Shown here in pieces: positions 24,972 to 32,754 of a stretch of DNA of 32,754 bases. Position 1 is the first letter of the stretch. Each line of letters begins with the position of its first letter. The DNA is from Spirosoma fluviale (GTDB taxonomy: Bacteria > Bacteroidota > Bacteroidia > Cytophagales > Cyclobacteriaceae), in contig CAMCBC010000006.1 of assembly GCA_945872775.1 (NCBI GenBank), positions 1 to 32,754 on the forward strand, written 5' to 3'. Position numbers and translations under genes: made by a program. Under the pieces are notes generated by a model. The model was given only the letters and a program-made list of their open reading frames with translations, was not told the DNA's origin and did no database searches.

Positions 24972-26048
24972 GTGAAAAAGACAAACTGGACCTGGGCCTT
25001 TTTGGGACTGCTGGCACTAGCCGTTCGATTTCTGGCTGGCCAGTACCCTGAGGCTACAGATCAATTCTATTCGCGAACTTTTTTTCCAGTCATTCGCAAT
25101 GGGATTGATCTCAGCTTGGGTAAGCTGCCTTTCCCTACCGTATACTTATTCATAGGACTGGTATTTGCCCTTTCTTGGGTTAGTTTTCGTCGATTTTTCC
25201 GATTTGTAGGTTGGAGACAACGCGCACGATATGCCTTGCATGCTGGCGCCAATGGACTAGGTGCCTTGGTATTCTTTTTCCTACTGCTTTGGGGGTTTAA
25301 TTACCAGCGAACGCCCATTTTCCAGCAGTTAAACCTGCAACCCAAGCCGCTCGATGTACAGCAGCTGACCGCTGAACTAGACCTAACCCTCCAATTGGCC
25401 TCTTTGGATCGTGGGCGCATCAGCCAGGACACCATCGCCCTCACCGAAGTGATGGCCTATTTACCCCTCGAGGACCTGGTGCGAGGCACGATGCAAGCAA
25501 ACTTGGAGGTTTTGGGTTTGGATTTTACTGGCCACCCACGAACGAAGCAATTTCCTCCTGAAGGATTCATGCGAAGAATGGGCATTCTAGGCATTTACTT
25601 TCCATTTACAGGTGAAAGTTACCTAGATCCGAGTTTGCATACCTTGGAAAAACCGTTCACTATTGCGCACGAGATGGCCCATAGCTATGGGGTTACGGAT
25701 GAGGGGGAGGCCAACTTTATTGCCTGGGTGATCTGTACCCGTTCGGAGGAACCGATTTTGCGTTATGCTGCTCATCTTTTGTTGCTTCGGTACCAGCTTC
25801 GAGATTACCATGGGATGGACCCAGATGGAGCCTTATGCTGGATGGAAAATCTTCCAAGAGGGATCATCCAAGACTTGATTTCGATTCGTGAATCGACTGA
25901 GGCCTATCCTCCTTTATGGCTTGAAATGAGTCGAAAGTCCAATGACCTATTTTTAAAATCTCAGGGAGTCAAGGCGGGGATCAAATCCTACCAGCAACTC
26001 CCCATGCTTGCTTCTGCTTGGAGGCAGCGGATGAATCGAAAAAATTAA
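24972..26048 (+). CDS. DUF3810-like membrane protein with HExxH-like metallopeptidase-type motif
   Basis: GTG start; N-terminal TM helices; FTIAHEMAHSYGVTDEGEANFIAW. Confidence 0.8.
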   Translation: MKKTNWTWAFLGLLALAVRFLAGQYPEATDQFYSRTFFPVIRNGIDLSLGKLPFPTVYLFIGLVFALSWVSFRRFFRFVGWRQRARYALHAGANGLGALVFFFLLLWGFNYQRTPIFQQLNLQPKPLDVQQLTAELDLTLQLASLDRGRISQDTIALTEVMAYLPLEDLVRGTMQANLEVLGLDFTGHPRTKQFPPEGFMRRMGILGIYFPFTGESYLDPSLHTLEKPFTIAHEMAHSYGVTDEGEANFIAWVICTRSEEPILRYAAHLLLLRYQLRDYHGMDPDGALCWMENLPRGIIQDLISIRESTEAYPPLWLEMSRKSNDLFLKSQGVKAGIKSYQQLPMLASAWRQRMNRKN

Positions 26049-26063
26049 AACGCAGGTCTTTTT

Positions 26064-26960
26064 TTATTTCCGGTTTCCTATCCAAACCCCCAAAATTACC
26101 GCGGCAATACCGAAGTAATGACCCAAAAGGAGTACCTCACCATCCAAAACACCCCACATGATGGCTACAATTGGGATCGTGTAGGTGACTAGACTCGCAA
26201 AAAATGGGCTTGCATTTTTGATCATGATGTTGAATAAAACCAAGGCCGTTGCAGTGCCCACCATCCCGAGTAGGGTGACGTAACCAAGCGCCTCCCAAGC
26301 GTCTGGATGGGTGGCCATTTTATAGGAGAACTGGGTGCCTCCAAACAAATAAATCAAGGCAAAAGGGAGAATCATCAACAAGGAAATGGAAGAGATTTCT
26401 ATGGACTTCAATTTGGTGAATCGCGCCTTGATGAAGTGTAGGTTGAAGCTGTAGCAAATACAAGCGGCAATTACATACAAGGCATAGGCGTTGATTTGCG
26501 ACAAAGAATCCAATCCTCCACCTTCCTTGAAAGTCACCAGGATGAGTACGCCCAAAAAAGCAATGACCAAGCCAATTCCATTTCTTTTGGTGATGGAAGT
26601 ATTGAAGAATAGTGCGCCTGAAATGACTACAAAAAGTGGGGTTAGCGCATTCAAGACGCCGGTTAGGGAGCTGCTCAATTGGGTTTGCGCAATTGGAAAC
26701 AAAAAAGCAGGAATAAAACTTCCCAGCATGCCGGCAATCAATAGATTTTTTACCTGTGTTTTGCTGAGCTGTCGGAGACGAGGAAGGGATAAAGGAAGCA
26801 GTAAACTGGCAGCTGCCACCATGCGGTAGGCTCCAACTTCCCCAGGAGAGAACACTTCCAACCCTCTTTTGATCAGAATAAAGGAGCTTCCCCAGATCAA
26901 GGTGAGTACCACCAACAGGATCCAATTTTTGAGGGAGTTTTCAGAGGTGTTGGTGGACAT
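26064..26960 (-). CDS. DMT superfamily (EamA) transporter
   Basis: Two EamA-like repeats; LVVLTLIWGSSFILIKRGLEVFSPGEVGAYRM; about ten TM segments. Start at MSTNTSEN (26960); in-frame alternative 26984. Confidence 0.9.
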   Translation of the reverse strand: MSTNTSENSLKNWILLVVLTLIWGSSFILIKRGLEVFSPGEVGAYRMVAAASLLLPLSLPRLRQLSKTQVKNLLIAGMLGSFIPAFLFPIAQTQLSSSLTGVLNALTPLFVVISGALFFNTSITKRNGIGLVIAFLGVLILVTFKEGGGLDSLSQINAYALYVIAACICYSFNLHFIKARFTKLKSIEISSISLLMILPFALIYLFGGTQFSYKMATHPDAWEALGYVTLLGMVGTATALVLFNIMIKNASPFFASLVTYTIPIVAIMWGVLDGEVLLLGHYFGIAAVILGVWIGNRK

Positions 26961-27051
26961 TACTGGGGTTTTGAGGGCAAACAAACTTTATTTTTCATTC
27001 GACTAAGCCCTTCTTTTCGGCCTAAATTCGATGAAAAGTGATAATCGATTG

Positions 27052-28050
27052 CTACAGGGGTTGAAATTCGTAATCGGCATAGGCTTCTTGCACGCGATCC
27101 AAAATGCTGAGAACTTCTACATAATGTTCTGCTGTAACCATTTCTGTACGAAAGGGTTTGAAGTTGGGCATGCCTCTGAAGTAATTCGTGTAGTGGCGGC
27201 GCATTTCAAGGATGCCTTGTTTTTCCCCTTTCCACTCGATGGAAAAATCCAAGTGCTTTTTGGTCACTGCAATGCGTTCCATTAGGTCAGGTGCTGTAAG
27301 CTTTTCCCCAGTAGCAAAGAAGTGTTTGATTTCGTTAAAAATCCAAGGGTAGCCAATCGATGCTCTGCCGATCATCATGCCGTCCACATTGTATTTGGAT
27401 CGGTATTCGGCTGCTTTTTCGGGGCTATCTATGTCACCGTTGCCAAACACAGGAATGTGTAGGCGAGGATTGTCTTTGACTAGATTCAACCAAGACCAGT
27501 CGGCCTCTCCCTTGTACATTTGCTGTCGGGTACGGGCGTGGATGGAGATGGCCTGTATGCCTATATCCTGGAGTCGTTCGGCTACTTCTACAATCCGAAT
27601 GGTATCATGGCTCCATCCAAGACGGGTTTTTACCGTCACGGGAAGGTTGACCCGCTTGACAATCTCCGCAGTCATGGAAACCATCTTGTCGATGTCCAGT
27701 AAGATCCCCGCTCCAGCACCTTTGCAGGCTACTTTGTGAACGGGACATCCATAGTTGATGTCCAAAATATCAGGTCCAGCAGCCTCGGCGATGGCAGCGG
27801 CTTCCCGCATGGATTCAATTTCTGCACCAAAAATTTGGATGCCTACCGGGCGTTCGTAGTCGTAAACATCCAGTTTTTGCACGCTTTTGGCTGCATCGCG
27901 GATGAGTCCTTCGGAACTGATAAACTCGGTATACATCAAGTCAGCGCCGTTTTGCTTGCATACTGCCCGGAAGGGAGGGTCACTCACATCCTCCATGGGA
28001 GCGAGTAAGAGCGGGAAATCTCCCAATGCTATATTTCCAATCTTTACCAC
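27052..28050 (-). CDS. dusB: tRNA dihydrouridine synthase DusB
   Basis: LLAPMEDVSDPPFRAVCKQNGADLMYTEFIS, DINYGCPVHKVACKGAGAGIL, VTVKTRLGW, IHARTRQQMYKGEADW, GMMIGRASIGYPW. Confidence 0.93.
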   Translation of the reverse strand: MVKIGNIALGDFPLLLAPMEDVSDPPFRAVCKQNGADLMYTEFISSEGLIRDAAKSVQKLDVYDYERPVGIQIFGAEIESMREAAAIAEAAGPDILDINYGCPVHKVACKGAGAGILLDIDKMVSMTAEIVKRVNLPVTVKTRLGWSHDTIRIVEVAERLQDIGIQAISIHARTRQQMYKGEADWSWLNLVKDNPRLHIPVFGNGDIDSPEKAAEYRSKYNVDGMMIGRASIGYPWIFNEIKHFFATGEKLTAPDLMERIAVTKKHLDFSIEWKGEKQGILEMRRHYTNYFRGMPNFKPFRTEMVTAEHYVEVLSILDRVQEAYADYEFQPL

Positions 28051-28086
28051 CTGACATTCTAAATTTCGTGTAAATTTAGCCCAATT

Positions 28087-29040
28087 ATGGAGATTTACGA
28101 AACTCAGGCTGAAATAGCCTCTCGGAAGAACTGGCTTTTGTCCCTCGTGGTCATCACTTTGGTGGCGTTCGGCACCCTAGTTTTGCTTCAAGGCATCGCT
28201 GTGATTCTCATTCCGCCCCTTTTTAAAATTAGCGTGGAGGAGTTGATGGCCCTTGTAGGTGGGGACTATTCGGTTGCAAATGGACGCATGGCCTTGCTTT
28301 TTGCACAAGGGCTGGGCTCTGGCCTTGGATTTTGGGTAGCCACTTGGATAATTACGCGCTTTATGGAAAAAGCCGACCTGCATTGGTCCAAGCAGTTGGC
28401 TCGTGTAAGCGGAAAAAATCTAGCGCTAGTCGTCGCCATGACGGTTGGGGGCATGCTGTTCAATGGCCTGTTGATGTATTGGAATTCGCTATTGATCTTG
28501 CCTGAATTTCTTTCCGGTGTTGAACAATGGATGCGCGATATGGAAACGCAGCTCATGGAACTTACCAACTACCTGACAGATTTTCAATCCATTCCGGAGT
28601 TACTTTCTGGAATTTTGGTGATTGGCGTATTTGCAGGTATTGGAGAGGAATTGTTTTTCCGAGGGTTGATTCAGCCCAAAATGCAGCGATACTTTCAATC
28701 TCCTCATTTGGGGATATGGATCACGGCCTTCATCTTTTCAGCAATCCATGTGCAGTTTTATGGATTTCTGCCGCGAATGTTTTTGGGCGCCTTGTTTGGG
28801 TACCTCTACCATTACACCGGAAGTTTATTTTACCCGATTCTGGGCCATATTCTAAACAATACCTTCACCCTTTTGCTAGTTTACGCGTCCAATGAAGGCT
28901 TGATTGAACTAGATGTTCAGTCAACGGATACTGTTTCTTACCCCGGGGCAGCTGTAGGAATTTTGGTTCTTATCCTTGGATTTCTTTACTTTAATAAAGT
29001 CAATCGGGTACCGAATGAAAAACTGGACGAAAGTGTTTGA
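28087..29040 (+). CDS. CPBP family intramembrane glutamic endopeptidase
   Basis: GIGEELFFRGLIQPKMQRYF (EExxxR), ITAFIFSAIHVQFYGFLPRMFLGALFGYLYHYTGSLFYPILGHILNN. Confidence 0.9.
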   Translation: MEIYETQAEIASRKNWLLSLVVITLVAFGTLVLLQGIAVILIPPLFKISVEELMALVGGDYSVANGRMALLFAQGLGSGLGFWVATWIITRFMEKADLHWSKQLARVSGKNLALVVAMTVGGMLFNGLLMYWNSLLILPEFLSGVEQWMRDMETQLMELTNYLTDFQSIPELLSGILVIGVFAGIGEELFFRGLIQPKMQRYFQSPHLGIWITAFIFSAIHVQFYGFLPRMFLGALFGYLYHYTGSLFYPILGHILNNTFTLLLVYASNEGLIELDVQSTDTVSYPGAAVGILVLILGFLYFNKVNRVPNEKLDESV

Positions 29041-29221
29041 GGATCAAAATCAAATTCGAGTAGAAATTGTGAAGGGGGTCTTGGAAGATAAAGGAGTTGT
29101 GGCTTTTGTGCTCAACAAGAAAGAATCCGTCTACCAAGTGATCGGTACCTATGAGGTGCTTGTTCCTACAGATCAAACCCTTTACGCACTTCAACTGATT
29201 CAGCATGAGATCACGTTTTAA
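29015..29221 (+). CDS. DUF2007 domain-containing putative signal-transducing protein
   Basis: MKNWTKVFEDQNQIRVEIVKGVLEDKGVVAFVLNKKESVYQVIGTYEVLVPTDQTLYALQLI. Start at 29015 overlaps the CPBP end. Confidence 0.8.
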   Translation: MKNWTKVFEDQNQIRVEIVKGVLEDKGVVAFVLNKKESVYQVIGTYEVLVPTDQTLYALQLIQHEITF

Positions 29222-30044
29222 TATCAATAAGTACAGTAATCTCGCGCAACGGGCCATCACCACCTTGGTGGGAGGGGGTCTTATCTTGGCTGCGAGTATC
29301 TATTCGGACTGGACTTATTTTTTGATTTTTGCCGTGATTTTGGGATTTACTCAAATGGAATTTTACAAGCTCTCTGGCCTGGATGGCATGCTGCCTTTGA
29401 AGAGTTTTGGTACCATCCTTGGCCTATTGATATTCGCTTTAACCTTCATGGTGGAGAAAGAGCGCTTGCCAAATGAATACCTCTACCTGATTTTCCCGTT
29501 GGTATCCTTGACGCTCTTTATCAAGCTTTACAAGAAAACGGATAAGAAGCCATTTACGGGCGTTGCATTCACCTATCTAGGTCTTTTTTATGTCGCTGCT
29601 CCCTTTTCGCTATTGAATTTGGCTGTGTTTTCTGTGGACGCGGTGTACCATTACGAGATTTTGGTGGGCTGCTTACTTATTTTGTGGGCCAGCGACACCG
29701 GAGCGTATTTTGCAGGAACGCGATTTGGGAAGACCAAACTTTTTGAACGCGTGTCGCCCAAAAAGTCCTGGGAAGGATTTTTGGGAGGTGCTTTTTCAGC
29801 ACTAATTGTCGCCTTTGTCCTCTCTCAGTACTTTGTGGTACTGGAGGATTGGAAATGGCTTGTGATTGCAGGAATTATCATCATTGCAGGCACCTATGGG
29901 GATTTGATTGAGTCCTTATTTAAGCGTTCCATCGAAATTAAGGATTCAGGTTCTGTGCTCCCTGGGCATGGAGGATTTATGGATCGTTTTGATGGATTGT
30001 TACTTTCGGCACCGTTTATCACTGCTTTTTTGAAAATCTGTTAA
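29205..30044 (+). CDS. cdsA: Phosphatidate cytidylyltransferase
   Basis: WASDTGAYFAGTRFGKTKLFERVSPKKSWEGFLGG, GDLIESLFKRSIEIKDSGSVLPGHGGFMDRFDGLL. Confidence 0.95.
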   Translation: MRSRFNINKYSNLAQRAITTLVGGGLILAASIYSDWTYFLIFAVILGFTQMEFYKLSGLDGMLPLKSFGTILGLLIFALTFMVEKERLPNEYLYLIFPLVSLTLFIKLYKKTDKKPFTGVAFTYLGLFYVAAPFSLLNLAVFSVDAVYHYEILVGCLLILWASDTGAYFAGTRFGKTKLFERVSPKKSWEGFLGGAFSALIVAFVLSQYFVVLEDWKWLVIAGIIIIAGTYGDLIESLFKRSIEIKDSGSVLPGHGGFMDRFDGLLLSAPFITAFLKIC

Positions 30045-30109
30045 TTCTACACCTCGCAATTAAAAATCTGCTTAAATTTACTTCACAGTTTACTACCTAA
30101 CGACCCAAT

Positions 30110-31387
30110 ATGGCTTACATAGAACCGGCACCGATAAAGGATAGAGAGAATCCTTTGGAGTCCATGATGGAGAGATTCAACATCGCAGCCGAGAAACTCG
30201 GTCTTTCCGATGAAGTATACAACGTACTAAAAAACCCAGCCAAGCAAGTGATCGTTTCGCTACCCATCACGATGGACAGTGGAAAAATCCAAGTTTTTGA
30301 AGGCATTCGAGTGATCCATTCCAATATTCTAGGACCAGCAAAAGGAGGGATTCGATTTGCTCCAGATGTGCATTTGGATGAAGTAAGGGCACTCGCAGCC
30401 TGGATGACCTGGAAGTGTGCGGTAGTAGATATTCCTTATGGAGGTGCAAAAGGTGGGGTACGATGCAACCCACGCGAAATGTCGAAAGGCGAAATCGAGC
30501 GTCTGGTTCGTGCTTACACCATGGCGATGATTGATGTGTTTGGTCCTGATAAGGACATTCCTGCACCAGATATGGGCACTGGACCTAGAGAGATGGCCTG
30601 GTTGATGGATGAGTACTCCAAAGCGCATGGAATGACTATACCGGCTGTCGTTACCGGCAAGCCTTTGGTTTTGGGCGGTTCACTCGGTCGAACCGAAGCT
30701 ACTGGTCGTGGGGTGATGGTGTCGGCACTTACTGCCATGCAAAAGTTAAAAATCAACCCGTTTCAAGCCACCTGCGCCGTGCAAGGATTTGGAAACGTGG
30801 GCAGCTGGGCTGCACGTCTATTGGAAGAGCGAGGATTGAAAATTGTTGCGATCTCTGATCATACGGGCGCATTCTACAGCGAGAAAGGCATCAACATTGT
30901 GGAGGCAATCGCCTACCGCGACAGCAATAACGGCACATTGGAAGGCTTTGCTGGTGGAGAGAAATTGGAAAATGCAGCTGACTTATTGACTTTGCAGGTA
31001 GATGTATTGGTGCCAGCAGCAGTTGAAGACGTAATTACTATTGCCAATGCAGATCAAATCAAAGCAAAACTGATCGTAGAAGGCGCCAATGGTCCTACCT
31101 CTGCAAAAGCCGATGCCATATTGAACGAGAAAGGAATCATGGCCGTACCTGATATTTTGGCGAATGCCGGTGGGGTAACGGTTTCTTACTTTGAGTGGGT
31201 CCAAAACCGATTGGGTTACAAGTGGACCGCAGACCGCGTGAATAGACGCTCAGATCGGATCATGAAGGATGCATTTGATAACGTCTATCAAGCCTCCGTC
31301 AAGTACAATGTGCCGATGCGTATCGCTGCGTACATTGTGGCAATTGACAAAGTAGCACAAACCTACACCTATCGTGGAGGGTACTAA
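30110..31387 (+). CDS. Glu/Leu/Phe/Val family dehydrogenase (glutamate dehydrogenase)
   Basis: GPAKGGIRFAPDVHLDEVRALAAWMTWKCAVVDIPYGGAKGGV, PAPDMGTGPREMAWLMDEYS, VQGFGNVGSWAA, EGANGPTSAKADAIL. Confidence 0.95.
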   Translation: MAYIEPAPIKDRENPLESMMERFNIAAEKLGLSDEVYNVLKNPAKQVIVSLPITMDSGKIQVFEGIRVIHSNILGPAKGGIRFAPDVHLDEVRALAAWMTWKCAVVDIPYGGAKGGVRCNPREMSKGEIERLVRAYTMAMIDVFGPDKDIPAPDMGTGPREMAWLMDEYSKAHGMTIPAVVTGKPLVLGGSLGRTEATGRGVMVSALTAMQKLKINPFQATCAVQGFGNVGSWAARLLEERGLKIVAISDHTGAFYSEKGINIVEAIAYRDSNNGTLEGFAGGEKLENAADLLTLQVDVLVPAAVEDVITIANADQIKAKLIVEGANGPTSAKADAILNEKGIMAVPDILANAGGVTVSYFEWVQNRLGYKWTADRVNRRSDRIMKDAFDNVYQASVKYNVPMRIAAYIVAIDKVAQTYTYRGGY

Positions 31388-31416
31388 GTCGATTTTTCCT
31401 AAAAAATGATAACTTT

Positions 31417-31447
31417 GGGCGTGGGGAATTTTCTCCACGCCCTTTTT
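31417..31447 (+). terminator. Rho-independent terminator after gdh
   Basis: GGGCGTGGGGA (31417-31427)/TCTCCACGCCC (31432-31442) followed by TTTTT. Confidence 0.88.
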
Positions 31448-31510
31448 CATGCAAGGGATTCGCATCAAAACCCTATTTTCGAAAGGCTTTGCTGTTTTAA
31501 TCAACTGGAT

Positions 31511-32176
31511 ATGATGACAATACATAAAGAAGGAAGAAGCCTGTTATTTTGGATGCTACTTGTCCTTTCCCTAGCCAATTACCTGATTTATTACTTTTTT
31601 CCTGACGAAAGGTTGCTCTTCAATCTCGCACTAGGGGTAAGTATTGTGCTGTACTTGATCGTGCTTCAATTTTTTAGAAACCCAATCTTTGAGTTACCCC
31701 AAGAAGAGGGAATAGTCTTTGCTCCTGCGGATGGAAAAGTAGTGGTAATTGAGGAGGCTTTTGAGGACGAATACCTCAAAGAAAAGCGCAGACAAGTGTC
31801 CATTTTTATGTCGCCCATCAATGTTCATGTGAATCGATCTCCAATTCAAGGTACGGTAGACTTTTTTCAATACCATAAGGGCAAATACCTAGTTGCTTGG
31901 CATCCAAAATCTAGTACCGAAAATGAACGAACTTCCATGGTGCTTCGTGATTCCAAGGGAAACACCCTAATGATCCGACAAATTGCGGGTGCTTTGGCCA
32001 AAAGAATCAAGTGGTATGTCACCAAAGGGTCTTCCCTTCAGCAAGGAGAAGAATTTGGCTTTATCAAATTTGGTTCTCGTGTAGATTTATACTTGCCCTT
32101 GGACGCAGAGATTCTCTGTGAGATGGGACAAGTGACTAAGGGAGCTAGAACGCCATTAGCACGGTTGAAAGGCTAA
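31511..32176 (+). CDS. psd: Phosphatidylserine decarboxylase proenzyme (short form)
   Basis: FFRNPIFELPQEEGIVFAPADGKVVVIEE, SIFMSPINVHVNRSPIQGTV, GFIKFGSRVDLYLP (GS cleavage site). The tracked start at 31406 runs through the terminator, so 31511 is preferred. Confidence 0.9.
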   Translation: MMTIHKEGRSLLFWMLLVLSLANYLIYYFFPDERLLFNLALGVSIVLYLIVLQFFRNPIFELPQEEGIVFAPADGKVVVIEEAFEDEYLKEKRRQVSIFMSPINVHVNRSPIQGTVDFFQYHKGKYLVAWHPKSSTENERTSMVLRDSKGNTLMIRQIAGALAKRIKWYVTKGSSLQQGEEFGFIKFGSRVDLYLPLDAEILCEMGQVTKGARTPLARLKG

Positions 32177-32223
32177 AAATTGTCAACGGCTAAAAGTTTA
32201 CGTTAGGAAAGTAGTATCAGGAT

Positions 32224-32393
32224 TGTACCAAGAACTAAGTACCAAGTACAAAGTAGGGATACGTGTTCTGAAAAAAATGATGGTACATTGTACTTGTACT
32301 TCGTATAGCTAATTGTACTTAGTTCCGCAGGTAGACTTCATGAAATAACGCTACGAATCCTTACTTTGTACTTCGTACTTGGTACCTTGTACA
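32224..32393. repeat. Long imperfect inverted repeat made of GTAC-containing words
   Basis: Left arm 32224-32264 (TGTACCAAGAACTAAGTACCAAGTACAAAGTAGGGATACGT) pairs with 32353-32393 (ACGAATCCTTACTTTGTACTTCGTACTTGGTACCTTGTACA); further GTAC words between the arms. Confidence 0.85.
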
Positions 32394-32407
32394 TTGGTTA
32401 AAAATTA

Positions 32408-32754
32408 CTAATTTGTCTTCCAAGCCCGCGTCATCTCTTTTTTGCCTGGAGGTCCAGGCAGACTTTCCACTTCCAAGCCCAAGTCCTTCAGATCGCGCTT
32501 CAGTTGGCCCATCGCACAATAGGTGGTAAATACAGCTCCGGGTCGCATCGCATCTACAACTGGCTCTAATACCTCTTTTTTCCAGAGTTCGGGCTGCTTG
32601 CTCGGAGCAAATGCATCGTAAAATACCAAGTCGGCTGGATAGAGAGCCGTTTCTTCTAGGGTAGTTTGATCTTTTTTGAAATTGAAGTACTCGGAAACAG
32701 GCCCGCCTTCATTCCAAGGGAGTTCATGTAGGGCTTGAAAATACTTGTGGTAAT
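32408..32754 (-). CDS. mnmD: tRNA (5-methylaminomethyl-2-thiouridine) methyltransferase MnmD-like (partial, runs off window)
   Basis: Frame open to window end: ...ALYPADLVFYDAFAPSKQPELWKKEVLEPVVDAMRPGAVFTTYCAMGQLKRDLKDLGLEVESLPGPPGKKEMTRAWKTN. Confidence 0.85.
   Translation of the reverse strand, partial: YHKYFQALHELPWNEGGPVSEYFNFKKDQTTLEETALYPADLVFYDAFAPSKQPELWKKEVLEPVVDAMRPGAVFTTYCAMGQLKRDLKDLGLEVESLPGPPGKKEMTRAWKTN

Noticed and set aside
26320-26925. 201-aa same-strand, different-frame ORF inside the EamA transporter
   Set aside because: The EamA frame has clear TM repeats; the alternative is Cys/Phe/His-rich, typical of an out-of-frame reading.
30267-30756. Several minus-strand ORFs antisense to gdh
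   Set aside because: Shadow ORFs of a highly conserved gene.
32224-32393. Possible CRISPR array from repeated GTACTT words
   Set aside because: Units are irregular, spacing is not constant, arms are inverted rather than direct, and no cas genes are present.
1-32754. tRNA/rRNA genes, integrases, transposases or classical defence systems
   Set aside because: None recognised on either strand by reading the sequence and ORF track; a tRNAscan/Infernal run would be decisive.

Overview
The window looks like ordinary, mostly housekeeping chromosome from a Bacteroidota bacterium. The Cytophagales/Algoriphagus-like placement is my inference from protein flavour, the T9SS PorT and sorting-domain proteins, and TAnnTTTG-like promoters. 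About 31 genes can be supported. They include a secreted MTA/SAH nucleosidase (partial) overlapping an NCS2 purine permease, ubiE-porT, engB, rnhA, marC, murF, a T9SS cargo protein, a lipoprotein amidohydrolase, a large S9 peptidase, a PQQ dehydrogenase with an internal haem-c site, a DbpA-like helicase, ccmB, an SDR/VanX-like/ThuA block, a NifU-like protein, dusB, CPBP-DUF2007-cdsA, gdh, psd and mnmD (partial). No CRISPR array, tRNA, rRNA, transposase or recognisable defence system was seen. The parts that conventional genes explain least are: (i) three long imperfect intergenic inverted repeats, each built from its own short word (GTCGAC/GTCAAC-like, GACCTNNNAGGTC-like, GTAC-like); (ii) an AT-rich island at about 20640-22010 carrying an unassigned lipoprotein gene, a single-TM micro-ORF and an orphan terminator; (iii) the secreted nucleosidase/permease pair; (iv) the overlapping CPBP-DUF2007-CdsA membrane-lipid cluster. 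I did not find a feature I could confidently call a new biological system.
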